Shown here in pieces: positions 22,256 through 32,395 of a stretch of 64,000 nucleotides of DNA. Origin of the DNA: Selaginella moellendorffii. Lineage: Eukaryota > Streptophyta > Lycopodiopsida > Selaginellales > Selaginellaceae. Both the position numbers and the translations under genes were made by a program. The notes beneath the pieces are model-generated. The model saw nothing but the letters and a program-made list of their open reading frames with translations. It was not told the DNA's origin and searched no databases. Within the stretch, counting starts at the first letter, position 1; each line of letters begins with the position of its first letter. The stretch spans positions 99,299-163,298 of the forward strand of contig NW_003314342.1 of assembly GCF_000143415.4 (NCBI RefSeq), written 5' to 3'.

Positions 22256-22800
22256 ACTACAAGGGTCAGGCCTAGTACCATAATCACCATGCCACATCCA
22301 ATCTAGGACATATGCTTTGGCCTCAGCCATGCATTGCAGGGCATAGGGAGAGTTGCTGTTGGATTTGGGCAAAGTAATTAGGGGCAAAATTGAAATGGGC
22401 TGCCACGAAGAAGAGGCATGATAGGCATGCTCATGCTGCTGCTGCCACTGTTGGTGGTGCTGATGAATAGACGCTGCTAATCACTGAGATTCAGTCATAG
22501 CATTATGGACAGATGACCGAGAGAGCATGGAGACAAAGAGACGACATAACTGAGAGAGTGTCAACAACTCCAGCCCATACACAGGCCGAATGTCTTACAA
22601 GAACACGTGTCGCTTTCAAACACTAGGATCTTTCGAGCTAAATTCCATGGCTTTCTCTATCTGCAAGCTTGTAGTATGAGCTTGTTAAATTTTAGCAACG
22701 GAATGGCGATTTTGTTGAGCTAGAGTGGCTGACTTTGGATAAACAAATCATGTAAAGGACCCTCATTTGAAGGGTTGGAGAGCGCATGAGATATTATGTG
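22256..22800 (-). repeat. Duplicated relic of an unidentified gene, copy 1
   Basis: Shares blocks such as ctttggcctcagcca and the distal aacaaatcatgtaagga with 46880-47640 (same orientation) and, inverted, with 42230-42780. In the 46.9-47.2 copy the minus strand reads a Gln/Trp-rich peptide (W-Q-L-H-Y-Y-A-P-L-L) then W-H-G-D-F-D-D-A-R-P; here it is interrupted. The source gene is unknown. It forms the upstream flank of the peptide gene at 22991. Confidence 0.5.
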
Positions 22801-22921
22801 GATCCCAGCAGTATAGGAAAGAGAAGAAATTCCCAAACACGGAACTCGACTAAAAGATAAGGACCAACCGATGCAAGACAACTCTGTAGACTCCATTAAA
22901 GCATTGTGTGCTGCCTCGAGC

Positions 22922-22928
22922 TATAAAT
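22922..22928 (+). promoter_or_regulatory. TATA box of peptide gene at 22991
   Basis: tataaat in the block ctcgagctataaatatgagc, 69 nt before the ATG. The same block precedes the other intact copies, so it is the conserved core promoter of the family. Confidence 0.75.
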
Positions 22929-22990
22929 ATGAGCCCCTCCTGCCTCACAGATCAAACCACTTCTCTCTTCTCTTAGTCTGTCAGCAAATC

Positions 22991-23188
22991 ATGGAGAACA
23001 AGGCTTTGTTGGTGTTGTTTTTGGCGCTCGCCATGTTTGTGATGATGCTGGCCATGGGCGTGGACGTGGGAGGAATCGCAAAGGCTGCTGCCCAGCGCTG
23101 CCAGTCGGGGTGGTATTGGTATGACAATAGTTGCCACCGTTGCCCGAGGGGTTGGGTCTGGCGCAACAATCGCTGCTGGCGCAGATGA
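22991..23188 (+). CDS. Small secreted Cys/Trp-rich twin-hairpin peptide
   Basis: 65-aa precursor. Residues 1-26 are M-E-N-K-A then a long Leu/Met/Ala-rich hydrophobic core, a typical signal peptide. Cleavage is likely after the A-K-A-A-A run (residues 31-34), which would leave about 31 residues starting Gln-Arg-Cys. Cysteines at 37, 48, 51 and 62 give C-x10-C-x2-C-x10-C. The two halves are near repeats of C-Q-x-G-W-x-W-x-x-N-x-C. This copy differs from its relatives in having Pro after the third Cys and a final Arg. The mature part has about seven Arg and one Asp, so it is basic. No described family comes to mind; antimicrobial or signalling roles are guesses. An in-frame ATG at 22871 lies before the TATA box and is not the start. 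Confidence 0.85.
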   Translation: MENKALLVLFLALAMFVMMLAMGVDVGGIAKAAAQRCQSGWYWYDNSCHRCPRGWVWRNNRCWRR

Positions 23189-23206
23189 AACCTCTCGTTT
23201 CACGGG

Positions 23207-23262
23207 GTAAGCCCAAGTTAAGAATTAGCATCGTAATTGCCTTTGATTTCATCATTCTACAG
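23207..23262 (+). other. Probable 3' UTR intron of peptide gene (56 nt)
   Basis: gtaagc at 23207, 18 nt after the stop codon, to a tctacag acceptor at 23262. The same interval (50-56 nt, gtaa..cag) follows the other intact copies at 27569-27623 (-), 48070-48125, 51846-51901, 55449-55498 (-) and 58820-58871. The size equals that of coding introns in SEC16 and neuguidin. Confidence 0.6.
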
Positions 23263-23530
23263 TGCCGAAGGTCTGGAAACAGGAATAAGACACTGATAAT
23301 GTGTTTTCTGTATCGTGCAATGCTGGATGGCATTGCATGAGTTCCAGCAATAATATATAAATTGTCCAGGCCTTGATATAAAATATCTGAACCTCTCTTT
23401 CTCCTCCTCCTCTCTCTCCAAATCCCTAGATTTTCAATCAATCAATCGCTGATGCTCCACTCCCACCGCTAGATGTGCCTGGGCCTGGTTGTGATGCTCC
23501 AATCGACTCTTGTCAATCGATCAATCCGGT

Positions 23531-23698
23531 ATGGCCAAGCGCTACCACGGAGGATGTTACTGGAATGGTCTTCGCTGCATGCAATGCAATTGTACGGAGA
23601 TCCCATCAATGCCAGCAAGGAGAATGCCAGCCGCTGCATCCGCTGAAGAATCGCCAAAGTTTGCCCTGGAAGAACCACGGGAGCATCTCGAATCGTGA
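23531..23698 (+). CDS. Second Cys/Trp module downstream of peptide gene, possible 55-aa ORF
   Basis: The frame from ATG 23531 begins M-A-K-R-Y-H-G-G-C-Y-W-N-G-L-R-C and M-Q-C-N-C. This corresponds to the first unit of the module at 31209 and 55167 (G-W-Y-W-N-G-F-R-C). After that the sequence departs from the module (the Y-G-Y-D-N unit is lost) and runs as a Pro/Ala/Glu tail. There is no signal peptide. It may be a decayed copy of a second peptide gene or a former second exon. Confidence 0.35.
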   Translation: MAKRYHGGCYWNGLRCMQCNCTEIPSMPARRMPAAASAEESPKFALEEPREHLES

Positions 23699-23759
23699 AA
23701 ATTTGGGTTGACAGCGTGGATGAGATATAGAGAATAAGAGTGAATGAAAATGTTTTGGA

Positions 23760-24300
23760 GTCCTATGAGTCTTCTGTGATGTGTTTGAAATTTTCATGCC
23801 CTGAAAATGTCAGTCTTTTCTGGAAAGTTGTTGAACGTTCGCAATGACCAGAATGACAAGAAAATTTAGAACATGAAAAATAAAAAAGAAAGAAAGCCAA
23901 CTAAGAAATCTCGAGTCAATCTATCCATGGGTGTAAAGCGATCTAGCCGTACAATTGGACCTCACAATATGAAATAAACTTTTTTTTTTTTTTTTGGTCA
24001 AAAGTTGTGCCTTCTTAGTCTCGACGTGGTACTTGGATAAGCAACAAGATGGAAATATGACGCAGCTGTGGAGACAAGTTTTTCAACGAATCTGATCTCT
24101 TTCCCAAGACAGTCTAGCAACTACATACACCCTCTCTCGATCGAAAATGAAATGAAACACACACTTCTCTTCTAAAGATCGACAAGATCCAACTGTTTAT
24201 TTAGATTTTTGTTCTTTTAGTGGCAGTGAAGTCTATAGCAACGCGTGGACGCGTGGTAATGCATGAGTTCAACAATAATAAATATTATAAACTGTGAAAA
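23760..24300 (+). repeat. Cluster flank repeat, copy 1
   Basis: Non-coding segment with gaaagttgttgaacgttcgc, a T16 run (23980-23995) and the block cttggataagcaacaagatgg. It recurs after the second module at 31400-31790, 48560-49010 and 52350-52850, and inverted at 41190-41760 and 54560-54980. It marks the end of a peptide unit. Confidence 0.65.
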
Positions 24301-24399
24301 AACAAAAAGTGTTGTCTTTACTCATCTGGATTCACAGCTTCATTTAGTGTTGTTGTGGTGTCCCAGCATTATAAGAAAAGGAACTAATACCAAGCAACA

Positions 24400-24486
24400 A
24401 ACCGTTGAGGTTTCTCCCACATCCTCTCCCATGGCCAGCATCAAAACCATGGCAGGCGCCAGAAGCAACCATGCCATGTTCTTCAT
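24400..24486 (-). pseudogene. Short peptide relative (M-K-N-M type), degenerate
   Basis: Reading left from the ATG at 24486: M-K-N-M-A-W then A-M-V-L-M-L-A-M-G-E-D-V-G-E. This is the signal-peptide half of the peptide family, followed by unrelated residues with no Cys/Trp unit intact. It is closest to the short copies at 27163 and 59261. Confidence 0.5.
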
Positions 24487-24739
24487 GATTTAGTGCAAAA
24501 ACTCATAAATCGTGAGTAAAATGTAAAATCACGTGGCAATGTTTGGCGGTTTCCATGAGGTAAAATGCAGAATCACACGGGGTTTCATTGGCATGAAAGG
24601 TTTTATGATGGATCTCAGTGTCATACAAGAGTTGATCACTTATTTCACTCAGAAATCTAGCCATTTAGAACTCATTCCATTTCTCTATTTCATCTCTAGA
24701 GATCAGAAAAACAGTAGAAGGAAGCATTTGCTAAGCTTG

Positions 24740-26470
24740 GCTGAAACAAAAGAAGGCATAGAATCTTGAGGTAAGAACATTCTTGTAAAAAGGAAAGCAT
24801 TTCTTTCTTTTATGTTTTCTAGATCCTACCACAAGATTTACTGTTACATGATGTAACAGTAAATCTTACATCAACTGCAAATCTCAGCCAGCACAGCATG
24901 CATACTCTAAGGAAATCTCACGATACTTCCTTGGCTGGTCCAAAAGGTACAACAACCAACCGGTGTACCAAAGAGCAAAAGAACATTATTTCCAAGAGCT
25001 CGTGTGCAAACACTTGTAGCTCCTGGAGGCTATCCCGTTCGTCACTGCATCCAGAGGTACACTATAAGTGTGTAGCTTCCTCTGAGGTCTTAACTGAACC
25101 ACTTTCCAGCCCGTTGTGCAGAAAATTTGTCAGGCAGCTCATGTCAGTGAAAGCCAATGTCCCAGACCTGCAAAGGTAAAAGATGGTCAGGTTAAAAGAA
25201 AACGAAGTGCAACTTACTTCTCTGCTGTATTTCCAAGTTGTTTCCAGGCATCTATAACAAGTTCAACCTGCTACCAAAGCATGTGCTCAGAAGCAGATAG
25301 GGTATACTAGAAACTGGAACGAGGAATTAATGAAGCAAGCCATTCAAATCGTGAAAGATGGAAACTCGTCTAAGAGAGAAACAGCTTACACAAATTCAAG
25401 GTGGACGTAGCAAGGGGCTACCAGGCCCACCCACACTTCTTACATCAAACGAAGAAGGTAGTCTTGTTGCCATGGTGAAACACGAGCAGAGATTGGTTTA
25501 TCCGCTCACCATGAATTAGGTGAAAGAAGCTGCAAAGCTGTAACTACCTGGACAGACACAGGACCGAGCCAAAAGTGGCAATAGCTTCGTGAAAAGGCAC
25601 CCAAAGATCAGTAGCAATGCAAAGTTCTTGAGCAAAGAAGTTGTGTCACGATTCTATGAGAATCTTGATGCATCTTACGTTGCAAGAAGTTATGAGCCAA
25701 ATCACATCTGGAATGTTGATGAAACCAGTGTCTGAGCCAATTTTTCTGGAGGTGTCAAAGTTTTGGCTGCCCGACCTGCTACTGAGTTGTACCAAACACT
25801 GAGCACATGATTGTTCTAGTGGTGGTGAATGCTGCAGTGAGTGGGAGCTGCATTTGCCATCGGTAAGAAAGCTTGAATGATGAACAATCTATGGCCACTT
25901 CAGCTTGAACACTTTATGAAATCAATCCCTGGTGGATGCTTGCCCACAAACTCTCATCATTGATGGCCACAAGTCTTATGTGACCAAGCTTGCCCTGGGA
26001 ACAGCAAGACTGTTAGGCGTGGACGTACCCACACACACTTCTCACCACGTGCAGTCTTTGAACGTCGGCCCCTACAAGCATTACTTTGACAGGGGCATCT
26101 TGGACACAAAGTTAATTGCAATTATCCAGCAGAGCCATGGCTATGGCTCTAACAGGATTCAGAGCAAGTGGTTTGTGATTGTTGAACAAGAATGCCATGA
26201 ACACTCACTTTGGGCTGAGTACACTCCACACAGCATCTTTCAACGACTTTGAACCAGATTTTGGAAACAATTTGGAGACTCGGGGCTGGAAAGCCAAGCA
26301 GCAACCTCAATCACAAACTAGCATAAGGATCTAGTGTACCCTGAGAAGTATGAGGTCCATCCAATGCAAGAGATCCATACAGTGCAGCCCAAGCAGCAAC
26401 CAAGCAATCAGCCCAACCAGCCTGAGCTCCCAAACTTTCTGAACAGCCTGAGCAACCAAATCAAGGTGAA
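24740..26470 (+). pseudogene. pogo/Tigger-like (DDE_1, CENP-B-type) transposase relic
   Basis: The 5' region near 25320 reads E-E-L-M-K-Q-A-I-Q-I-V-K-D-G-N-S-S, the CENP-B/psq-type helix-turn-helix. The catalytic part follows in broken frames: P-N-H-I-W-N-V-D-E-T-S-V near 25690 (first Asp), then a 106-codon open piece (25932-26252) with L-I-I-D-G-H-K-S-Y-V (second Asp) and Y-K-H-Y-F-D-R-G. Many stops and frameshifts. Pieces of the same element lie at 32068-32395 (5' part) and, inverted, at 53414-54330. Confidence 0.7.
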
Positions 26471-27000
26471 AGCACTTCCTAGTCAATGTTGTGGCTTTGT
26501 TTCATAGGGGGTTCATTTGAGCTTTAAACTGAGCAGTGTGAACAGCACAAGCATCAAAACCACAAAGTGGCATTCTTTCATGCAAAATTATTTGTAAGAG
26601 CATAATATCATTTTTTATTTAGACCAATGTTGCAAGTTAGTAATGGGATTGTCTTAAGAAGTCCAGAATTCACAAGTGTTATTCAAGCTATTGCTACTGC
26701 AAAAGAAACACATAAGCACCAAAAAAAACTAGAAGCAACTACAAGCAAAAAAGAAAACCAAGAAACAGCCAAGAAAGAAAGAAACAACAATTGCGAAGAA
26801 AAAGGAGAGGAAAGAAGTAACCACTGGAATTGTTTGAGTTAGAACTTATCCACACTAGTCAGTGTTTTTCTAAATTCTTCTTCATATTTATTACGGCTTT
26901 GAATACAATAGAAATCCCTGATTCATTAATCTTTCATTTCAGCCATGCAACTCCAGAACACACAGTGAGTTGTAGCCAAAAATTTGCAAAAGATCTCTGA
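26471..27000. other. No gene; 3' flank of short peptide gene at right end
   Basis: The left part is Lys/Glu-codon-rich low complexity (26690-26815) without a recognisable protein. From about 26850 it matches, inverted, the sequence after the short peptide gene at 59261 (aatttgcaaaagatctc, ttcttcttcatatttatt) and also 43420-43560. Confidence 0.4.
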
Positions 27001-27055
27001 AACCACCACACAGAGGAGCTTATAGCTCTCTGGTTGTGACATATCAATGCCATCA

Positions 27056-27163
27056 TCAAGGGCATCGGTCATACCAATACCAGGCAGCAACGGTTGCGAT
27101 TTCTCCCATATCCACTCCCATGGCCAGCATCATCACAACAAACCATGGGCCCATGTTCTTCAT
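27056..27163 (-). CDS. Short secreted peptide, M-K-N-M type, 35 aa
   Basis: Open frame of 35 codons: M-K-N-M-G-P-W-F-V-V, then the hydrophobic M-M-L-A-M-G-V-D-M-G-E-I-A, then A-A-W-Y-W-Y-D-R-C-P and a stop. It is a shortened relative of the 65-aa peptide with the signal region and only part of one Trp-rich unit (W-Y-W-Y-D, one Cys). It sits about 480 bp after the 65-aa gene on the same strand, as in the units at 44281/43676 and 58604/59261. It may be a functional minimal form or a decayed copy. Confidence 0.4.
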   Translation of the reverse strand: MKNMGPWFVVMMLAMGVDMGEIATVAAWYWYDRCP

Positions 27164-27568
27164 GATTTGCTGCAAAAACTAAGAGAAACAATCTCTAGTA
27201 TACTGGAGAGAAGTGGTTTGATCTGTGACCCCCATCATAGTTATAGCTCAAGACGCTAGAATGCTCTTGGGAAGGCATCTTGAATATTTGAAAGTTAGTT
27301 GTTCCATGTTTGTCAATTCCTTCTCTTTTCTATAATGCTGGGGCATAGAACGAAGTTTGCAACACGAAGAAGGAAGTAAAAGTGCCACACAAGAAAAGCT
27401 CAGTCGGCAGGCCTGGAGTCAAAATGAAGTAAACTCCTGAAATGAAGCTATGAATCCAGATGGGAAATAGAGAGTACAGACATTTTTATCAAGGCCTGGA
27501 CAGTTTCTATATTATTGTTGGATCTCATGCAATCAGTGTTCTTTTATTCTTCTTTCCAGACCCTGGCA

Positions 27569-27623
27569 CTGCAGAATGATGAGTTCAGAAGAATTATGAT
27601 GCTCACTCTTAAGTTGCGCTTAC
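27569..27623 (-). other. Probable 3' UTR intron of peptide gene (55 nt)
   Basis: Minus-strand gtaagc at 27623 to ctgcag ending at 27569, 18 nt after the stop of the 27642-27839 gene; same position and size as in the other copies. Confidence 0.55.
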
Positions 27624-27641
27624 CCCTTGAAACGGGAGGTT

Positions 27642-27839
27642 TCAGTTGCGCCAGCAGCGATTGTTGCGCCAGACCCAACCCCTCTGGCAACGGTGGCAGC
27701 TGTTGTCATACCAATACCACCCCGACTGGCAGCGCTGGGCAGCAGCCTTTGCGATTCCTCCCACGTCTACGCCCATGGCCAGCATCATCACAAACATGGC
27801 AAGCGCCAAAAACATCACCAAGAAAGCCTTGTTCTCCAT
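27642..27839 (-). CDS. Small secreted Cys/Trp-rich twin-hairpin peptide
   Basis: 65 aa, starting M-E-N-K-A-F-L-V-M-F. Signal peptide about 1-34, mature part with Cys 37, 48, 51 and 62 (C-x10-C-x2-C-x10-C), and both C-Q-x-G-W-x-W units intact. The protein is identical to the copy at 51630 as far as I can read. Upstream on the same strand are a 3' fragment of the PPR gene and the PPR-A pseudogene; downstream is the short form at 27163. Belongs to the subgroup with -A-F-L-V-M-F- in the signal peptide and a TATA box 94 nt before the ATG. Confidence 0.85.
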   Translation of the reverse strand: MENKAFLVMFLALAMFVMMLAMGVDVGGIAKAAAQRCQSGWYWYDNSCHRCQRGWVWRNNRCWRN

Positions 27840-27926
27840 GATTTGCTGCTCAGACTAAGATCAAGTAGGCTTGTATATTAGAGAGAAATGATTTGGTCTG
27901 TGAGGCAGGACTCAGGAGGGGCTCGT

Positions 27927-27933
27927 ATTTATA
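27927..27933 (-). promoter_or_regulatory. TATA box of peptide gene at 27839
   Basis: tataaat on the minus strand within ctcgagctataaatacgagc, the conserved core promoter block of the family. Confidence 0.75.
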
Positions 27934-28119
27934 GCTCGAGGCAGCTCAAAATGTTAGATGGAGGCTGGAGAGTTGTCTTGGGACGGCTTCGCTTATTTCT
28001 CATCTCTGGAAGAATATTTGAAAGTTAGTCCAGTAAAAGTGGTTCCGTGTTTGCCAATTCTTTTTTTCCTATAATGCTTCTCCAACCCTTCAAATCCTTA
28101 TCTCCAAAGTCACTCTAGC

Positions 28120-28385
28120 ATTCCTTTTCTAGATTTGCCAAAACTTTACAAGAGTTTGATTCAAAGTTCCATAGAACTTTGATGCTAATATACCAAACAC
28201 GAACCTCATACCTTGTCTTCCATTTCGACCACACACCCGGTACGCCCGCCTCAAGTCTCCCGCAACATTAATCAAAGTGGTAAATATTACATCGTCTCTT
28301 CTCACTGGCAGGCTCTTGACAATCTCTTGGGCATGCCCAGCATGCCAAAACAGATCGATCACGCACCAGCAATACAGGCTGCAAC
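28120..28385 (-). pseudogene. 3' fragment of the 17.8-kb PPR gene
   Basis: The minus strand reads M-I-D-L-F-W-H-A-G, then A-Q-E-I-V-K-S-L-P-V-R-R-D-D-V, then N-V-A-G-D-L, matching the E1-like end of the PPR protein at 17802-19691. It has internal deletions and is followed by the same 3' flank (cttgtaaagttttggca). It lies between PPR-A and the peptide gene. Confidence 0.75.
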
Positions 28386-28524
28386 GGTTAATGAGATATT
28401 ATTCGATAAATTTTTTATTCTTATTTAATTTACTTATAATTATTTCTGTTATTCTATTAATTAAATCTTGTTATTGTACTTTCGCATATGTTACATTGAT
28501 AGAAAGTTAACCGGCCAAATGGAC

Positions 28525-30259
28525 TCATCGCAGCTGCTTTTGCAGATTCGACACGAGCACGTAGAGCGCCGAGTCCCCTGGTTTCATCTCCAAGAGTTTC
28601 TCTGCGGCACGAGCTGCAACATCGATGTTCTTGTCGCTACCATGAACTTTGCAAGTGCTGATCAAGCTCTTCCACGCGAGGAAATGCGGCTGGAAGGGCA
28701 TCACCAGCAGCAGACCTTCAGCCTCGGCAACCAGCCCGGCTCGTCCCAGCACATCTGCCATCGCCTGGAAGTGAATCACATTTGGAGAAATGCTGTACTC
28801 GGCCACCATAGATCGAAAGTAGTCGAGTGCCACACGGAGCTTCCCACCGTGATTGCAAGTCAGGAGAGAATCGCCTGGAAATTTATCTCGTTTCTCGCCT
28901 CGCCCTCCATCCCCATGCTACCAAAAAAACTCAGCAGCTTTTCGCTCATGGCCATTCTGTGCGCAGCCATGGATCATCGCGTTCCACGACACAATGCTCC
29001 GATCAGGCATTGTGGAGAAGATCTTCCCGACCTGCAAGAGATTCCCCCTTCGATCGCTCGCGGCAAGGATCGCGTTCCAGCTCGCTGTGTCTCTCACCGG
29101 CATGGCTGTGAAGAGCTCCCGCGCTTGGACGAGGCAATTGCTCTGGATGTAAGCTCCCAGCATCGTGTTCCACGCGGCGCTATCGTGCTGTGGCATTTTG
29201 TCGAACAAGGCTCTGGCATCGATCAAGCTCCCGTGCAAAGCAATTGCCGCCACCATTGCCGTCCAAGCGACGAGATAGCGCTGTGGCATCCGTGCAAACA
29301 TCTTCATGGCTTCTTCGAGGTGGCCGTTGTTGGAGTAGGCCAAAATCGTGGCAGTCCACACCACGTCGTCGTGATAAGGAGCTTGATCGAAGAGAATGCG
29401 AGCTTCTTCGAGCTGGTTTCTCTCGGCCAGTGCTGTGATCATTGTCGACCACGATGCAACGTTCCTCTGTGGCAGGGCATCAAACAGAGACCTTGCTTCT
29501 TGCAGGCTGGACGCGTTCCACGAGATTAAGTCGCGGTGTGCCATTTTACTGAAAAGCTCCTTGGCTTTTTCAATATGCCCAATCTAAGCATATGCAGTGA
29601 CAAGAACAGTCCATCCCAGCTCGTTGGTTTTGGGAATTCTCATAAACAAATTTATTGCATCGTTAACAAGAAATTTTCTTGCAAACCCAGTAACCAGAAC
29701 AGTCCAAGAAACTATGCTGTGTTCTAGCATTCCATCGAAGACCTGGCTCCTGATCCATATGCCCATTATGGGCACATGCTGTAAGTAGCGAGTTTTAGCA
29801 AACTACATCCCATTCTAGAACCTGATCAAAACATGCTTGGCATTCCTCCACGTTTCCCCGGTTTGCATGAGCCGAGAAAACAGTGACCCATGCAACAATA
29901 TTTTTTTGTGGCATCTGGTCAAACAGCTCTTTTGCTTCCTCGAGATACCCATTCTGGGCATAAGCGCCAAGCATCAAGTTCCAGGAGAATCTGTTGGGCT
30001 CGTGGATGCTGATAAACACCTGCCATGCTCGATCCGCGCGCTCCCACCTTCCATAGAGCTGGATGAGAAGATTTGCGAGGTACCTGTTGGATTGGTGGTG
30101 GCTGCTGCGCGTGGAGGCTGGCGCAAATCTCTTTCCTGGATGCAAGCTGTGAGGAGTTGCGCGTAGTCGTTCGAGCGACGATGCGCGCCGCTCTAGATCG
30201 TCCACGGCCTGTTCTAGAGGCTTCAATCGGTACGTCTGCGTGGTAGTGATTCCTCTCAT
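28525..30259 (-). pseudogene. PPR-A pseudogene, copy 1
   Basis: Close copy of the intact PPR-A gene at 38862-40640, starting with the same M-R-G-I-T-T-T-Q-T-Y-R. Damage: a deletion/frameshift after S-S-L (about 30165), a break near 29790, a CAG-to-TAG stop at 29584, loss of a few codons before S-S-L-Q-E-A-R (about 29515), a frameshift near 28920 and a frameshift near 28840. Repeats otherwise remain readable, so decay is recent. This unit is inverted relative to 56385-58012. Confidence 0.85.
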
Positions 30260-30479
30260 CGATAATTTCCTTTGCTTTTACCGGTGTTTTCCTGGAATAC
30301 AGTAAACTCTCTCGACTGACAAGATAGAGCTTTGATTTGTCAATGGCGAATAAGCGTTTCCGAAGGCGACATTTCATATGGGGCAATTGGATTTCTGCTG
30401 TAAAAAGGAAACGGTGGTCACAGTGTGTTCCCTCAACTTGGTCTTCATAGTTATCACGGTTTGAATTATAAATTGCTAA

Positions 30480-30620
30480 ATAATTTCCGAGAGGAAACTT
30501 ACGATCCATACCAGCGCCATCCTCGAGGTGCGATTCCTCCCACGTCCACGCCCATGGCAAGCATTACAAACGTGACGAGCACCGAAAACAACAACTTTTT
30601 TGCTGCTAGTAAGCTTGTTA
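30480..30620 (-). pseudogene. Short peptide relic (A-P-R-G-W type)
   Basis: Minus strand reads V-T-F-V-M-L-A-M-G-V-D-V-G-G-I-A then A-P-R-G-W-R-W-Y-G-S and a stop. No start codon is in place. It is the same short class as 49205 and 53046 and the inverted counterpart of 55940-56033. Confidence 0.55.
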
Positions 30621-30694
30621 TGGTTTAATCTATGAGGCCCCTTCTGCCGCACAGATCAAAGTACTTCTCTCTTCTCTTAGTTTGTCAGCAAATC

Positions 30695-30901
30695 ATGGAG
30701 AACAAGGCTTTTTTGGCGCTCGCCATGTTTTTGATGATGCTGCCCATGGGCGTGGACGTGGGAGGAATCGCAAAGGCCGCTGCCCAGCGCTGCCAGTCGG
30801 GGTGGTATTGGTATGACAATAGTTGCCACCGTTGCCAGACGGTTGGAGCTGACGCAACAATCGCTGCTGGCGCAACTGAAACCTCTCGTTTCACGGGGTA
30901 A
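30695..30901 (+). pseudogene. Cys/Trp peptide, frameshifted second half
   Basis: Normal start (M-E-N-K-A-F-L) with a 12-nt deletion in the signal region. The first unit C-Q-S-G-W-Y-W-Y-D-N-S-C-H-R-C is intact. A single-base change in length after C-Q shifts the frame, so the second unit becomes T-V-G-A-D-A-T-I and the ORF ends in S-R-F-T-G at a TAA lying inside the 3' UTR intron donor (ggggtaa). It would give a 68-aa product with three Cys. Inverted counterpart of the intact gene at 55517-55714. Confidence 0.7.
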
Positions 30902-31208
30902 GCCCAAGTTAAGGAGCAGCATCGTAATTGATTTCATCATTCTGCAGCGCCAAAGACACTGATACCGTGCTTTCTGTATCGTGCGATGCTGGATGAGTTC
31001 TAGCAATAATATATAAATTGTCCAGGCCTTGATATAAAATGTCTGAATCTCTCTTGCTCCTTCTCCTCTCTTCTCCAAATCCCTCGACTTTCAATCAATC
31101 CATCGCTAGATTGATCGATTGCTCCAATGATCGGCAAGCAACAAGACTCGATTGGAGCATCACAACCAGGCCCAGGCACACCTAGCAGTGGGAGGGGAGG
31201 TTGGGGGG

Positions 31209-31316
31209 ATGGTGCAGCACTGCCGCAAAGGATGGTACTGGAATGGATTTCGCTGCATGCACTGCAATTGGTACGGGTATGACAACAGAGGCCATCGATG
31301 CCAGCAAGGGGAATAG
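31209..31316 (+). CDS. Second Cys/Trp module, 35-codon ORF
   Basis: From ATG 31209: M-V-Q-H-C-R-K-G-W-Y-W-N-G-F-R-C, then M-H-C-N-W-Y-G-Y-D-N-R-G-H-R-C, ending Q-Q-G-E. Unit one (C-x10-C) matches the hairpin unit of the 65-aa peptides, and unit two resembles its W-Y-x-Y-D-N part with one Cys replaced by Gly. The same frame is open upstream to about 31131 without a signal peptide. It lies about 310 bp after the frameshifted 65-aa copy and is nearly identical to the ORF at 55060-55167 (-). It may be a separate gene or an exon joined by splicing. Confidence 0.4.
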   Translation: MVQHCRKGWYWNGFRCMHCNWYGYDNRGHRCQQGE

Positions 31317-31399
31317 CAGCCGCTGCCTCCGGTGAAGAATCGCCAAAGCTTGCTGGGTTGACAGCGTGGATGAGATACATAGAATATGAAAATATTTTG

Positions 31400-31790
31400 G
31401 AGTCGATCTCTATATACGTGTTTGGAATTCTGTCAATGTGTTTTCTGGAAAGTTGTTGAACGTTCGCAATAACCAGAATGACAAGAAAATTTAGAACATG
31501 AAAAATAAAAAAGAAAGAAAGCTATCCAAGGGTGTAAAGTGTTCAGCTTTAAATAAACTAATATATATTCTTGTCAATGAAAGTGAACTTGGAAAAGCAA
31601 CAAGATGGAAATATGACAAGTGGAGACAAAACAACAATCTGATCTCTTTCCCAAGACAAAGTCTATCAAGTACATACACCATGTATATAAAACACGGATT
31701 TTTGTTCTTTTTGGTGGCAGTGAAGTCAATAGCAATTGATGCATGAATTCAACAATAATATATATTATAAACTGTGAAAAAACAAAAAAT
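31400..31790 (+). repeat. Cluster flank repeat, copy 2
   Basis: Matches 23760-24300 (gttgttgaacgttcgc, cttggaaaagcaacaagatgg) and, inverted, 54560-54980. Non-coding. Confidence 0.65.
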
Positions 31791-32067
31791 GTGGTCTGTA
31801 CGATTTCCTTGACTAACTTTCAAAGGATAAAGTGATGCCACTCTAGCATTGTATCCTTGAGGAAACCTGTGTTCAAGAGGTTTTCTTTTTATACCAATAA
31901 AAAAATGCATCTTGGTATACTATTTAAATTTATCCTTCCAAAAGTTTGCATAATCATTATCACTTTTGAGACAAAATCTTTGAAGTTAATATCCTCAAAG
32001 ATTCATCCACACTAATTGTAGTGGATAGACCTAAAATATACTAGTCTGAAGAGGAATAGGAAAGTGC

Positions 32068-32395
32068 ATAGAATCTTGAGGTAAGAACATTCTTGTAAAA
32101 TAAAAGCATTTTTTTCTTTTATATTTTCTAGATCCAATCACAAAATTTACTGTTACATGAAGAGCTCGTGTGCAAACAGTTGCAGCTCCCAGAGGCTATC
32201 CCGTTCTGGGCCATCATTGCATCCAGAGGTCCTTTGAGGTCTTAATTAAACCACTTTCAGCCCGTTCTGCAGAAAAATTGTCAGGCAGCTCTTGTCAGTG
32301 AAAGCCGTGTCCCAGACCTGCAAAGGTTAAATATAAAAGAAAGAGAAGCCCAACTTACTTCTCTTCTTGTTGTTTCCAGGCATCTATAGCACTCA
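32068..32395 (+). mobile_element. 5' piece of the pogo/Tigger-like element
   Basis: The block tgcatagaatcttgaggtaagaac followed by caggcagctcttgtcagtg and gcatctatagcac matches the 5' region of the element at 24740 and the inverted piece ending at 54330. It stops abruptly at 32395, where copia gag sequence begins. Confidence 0.6.

Noticed and set aside
22871-22990. Extended N-terminus for the 22991 peptide from ATG 22871
   Set aside because: It lies upstream of the TATA box and is absent from the other copies.
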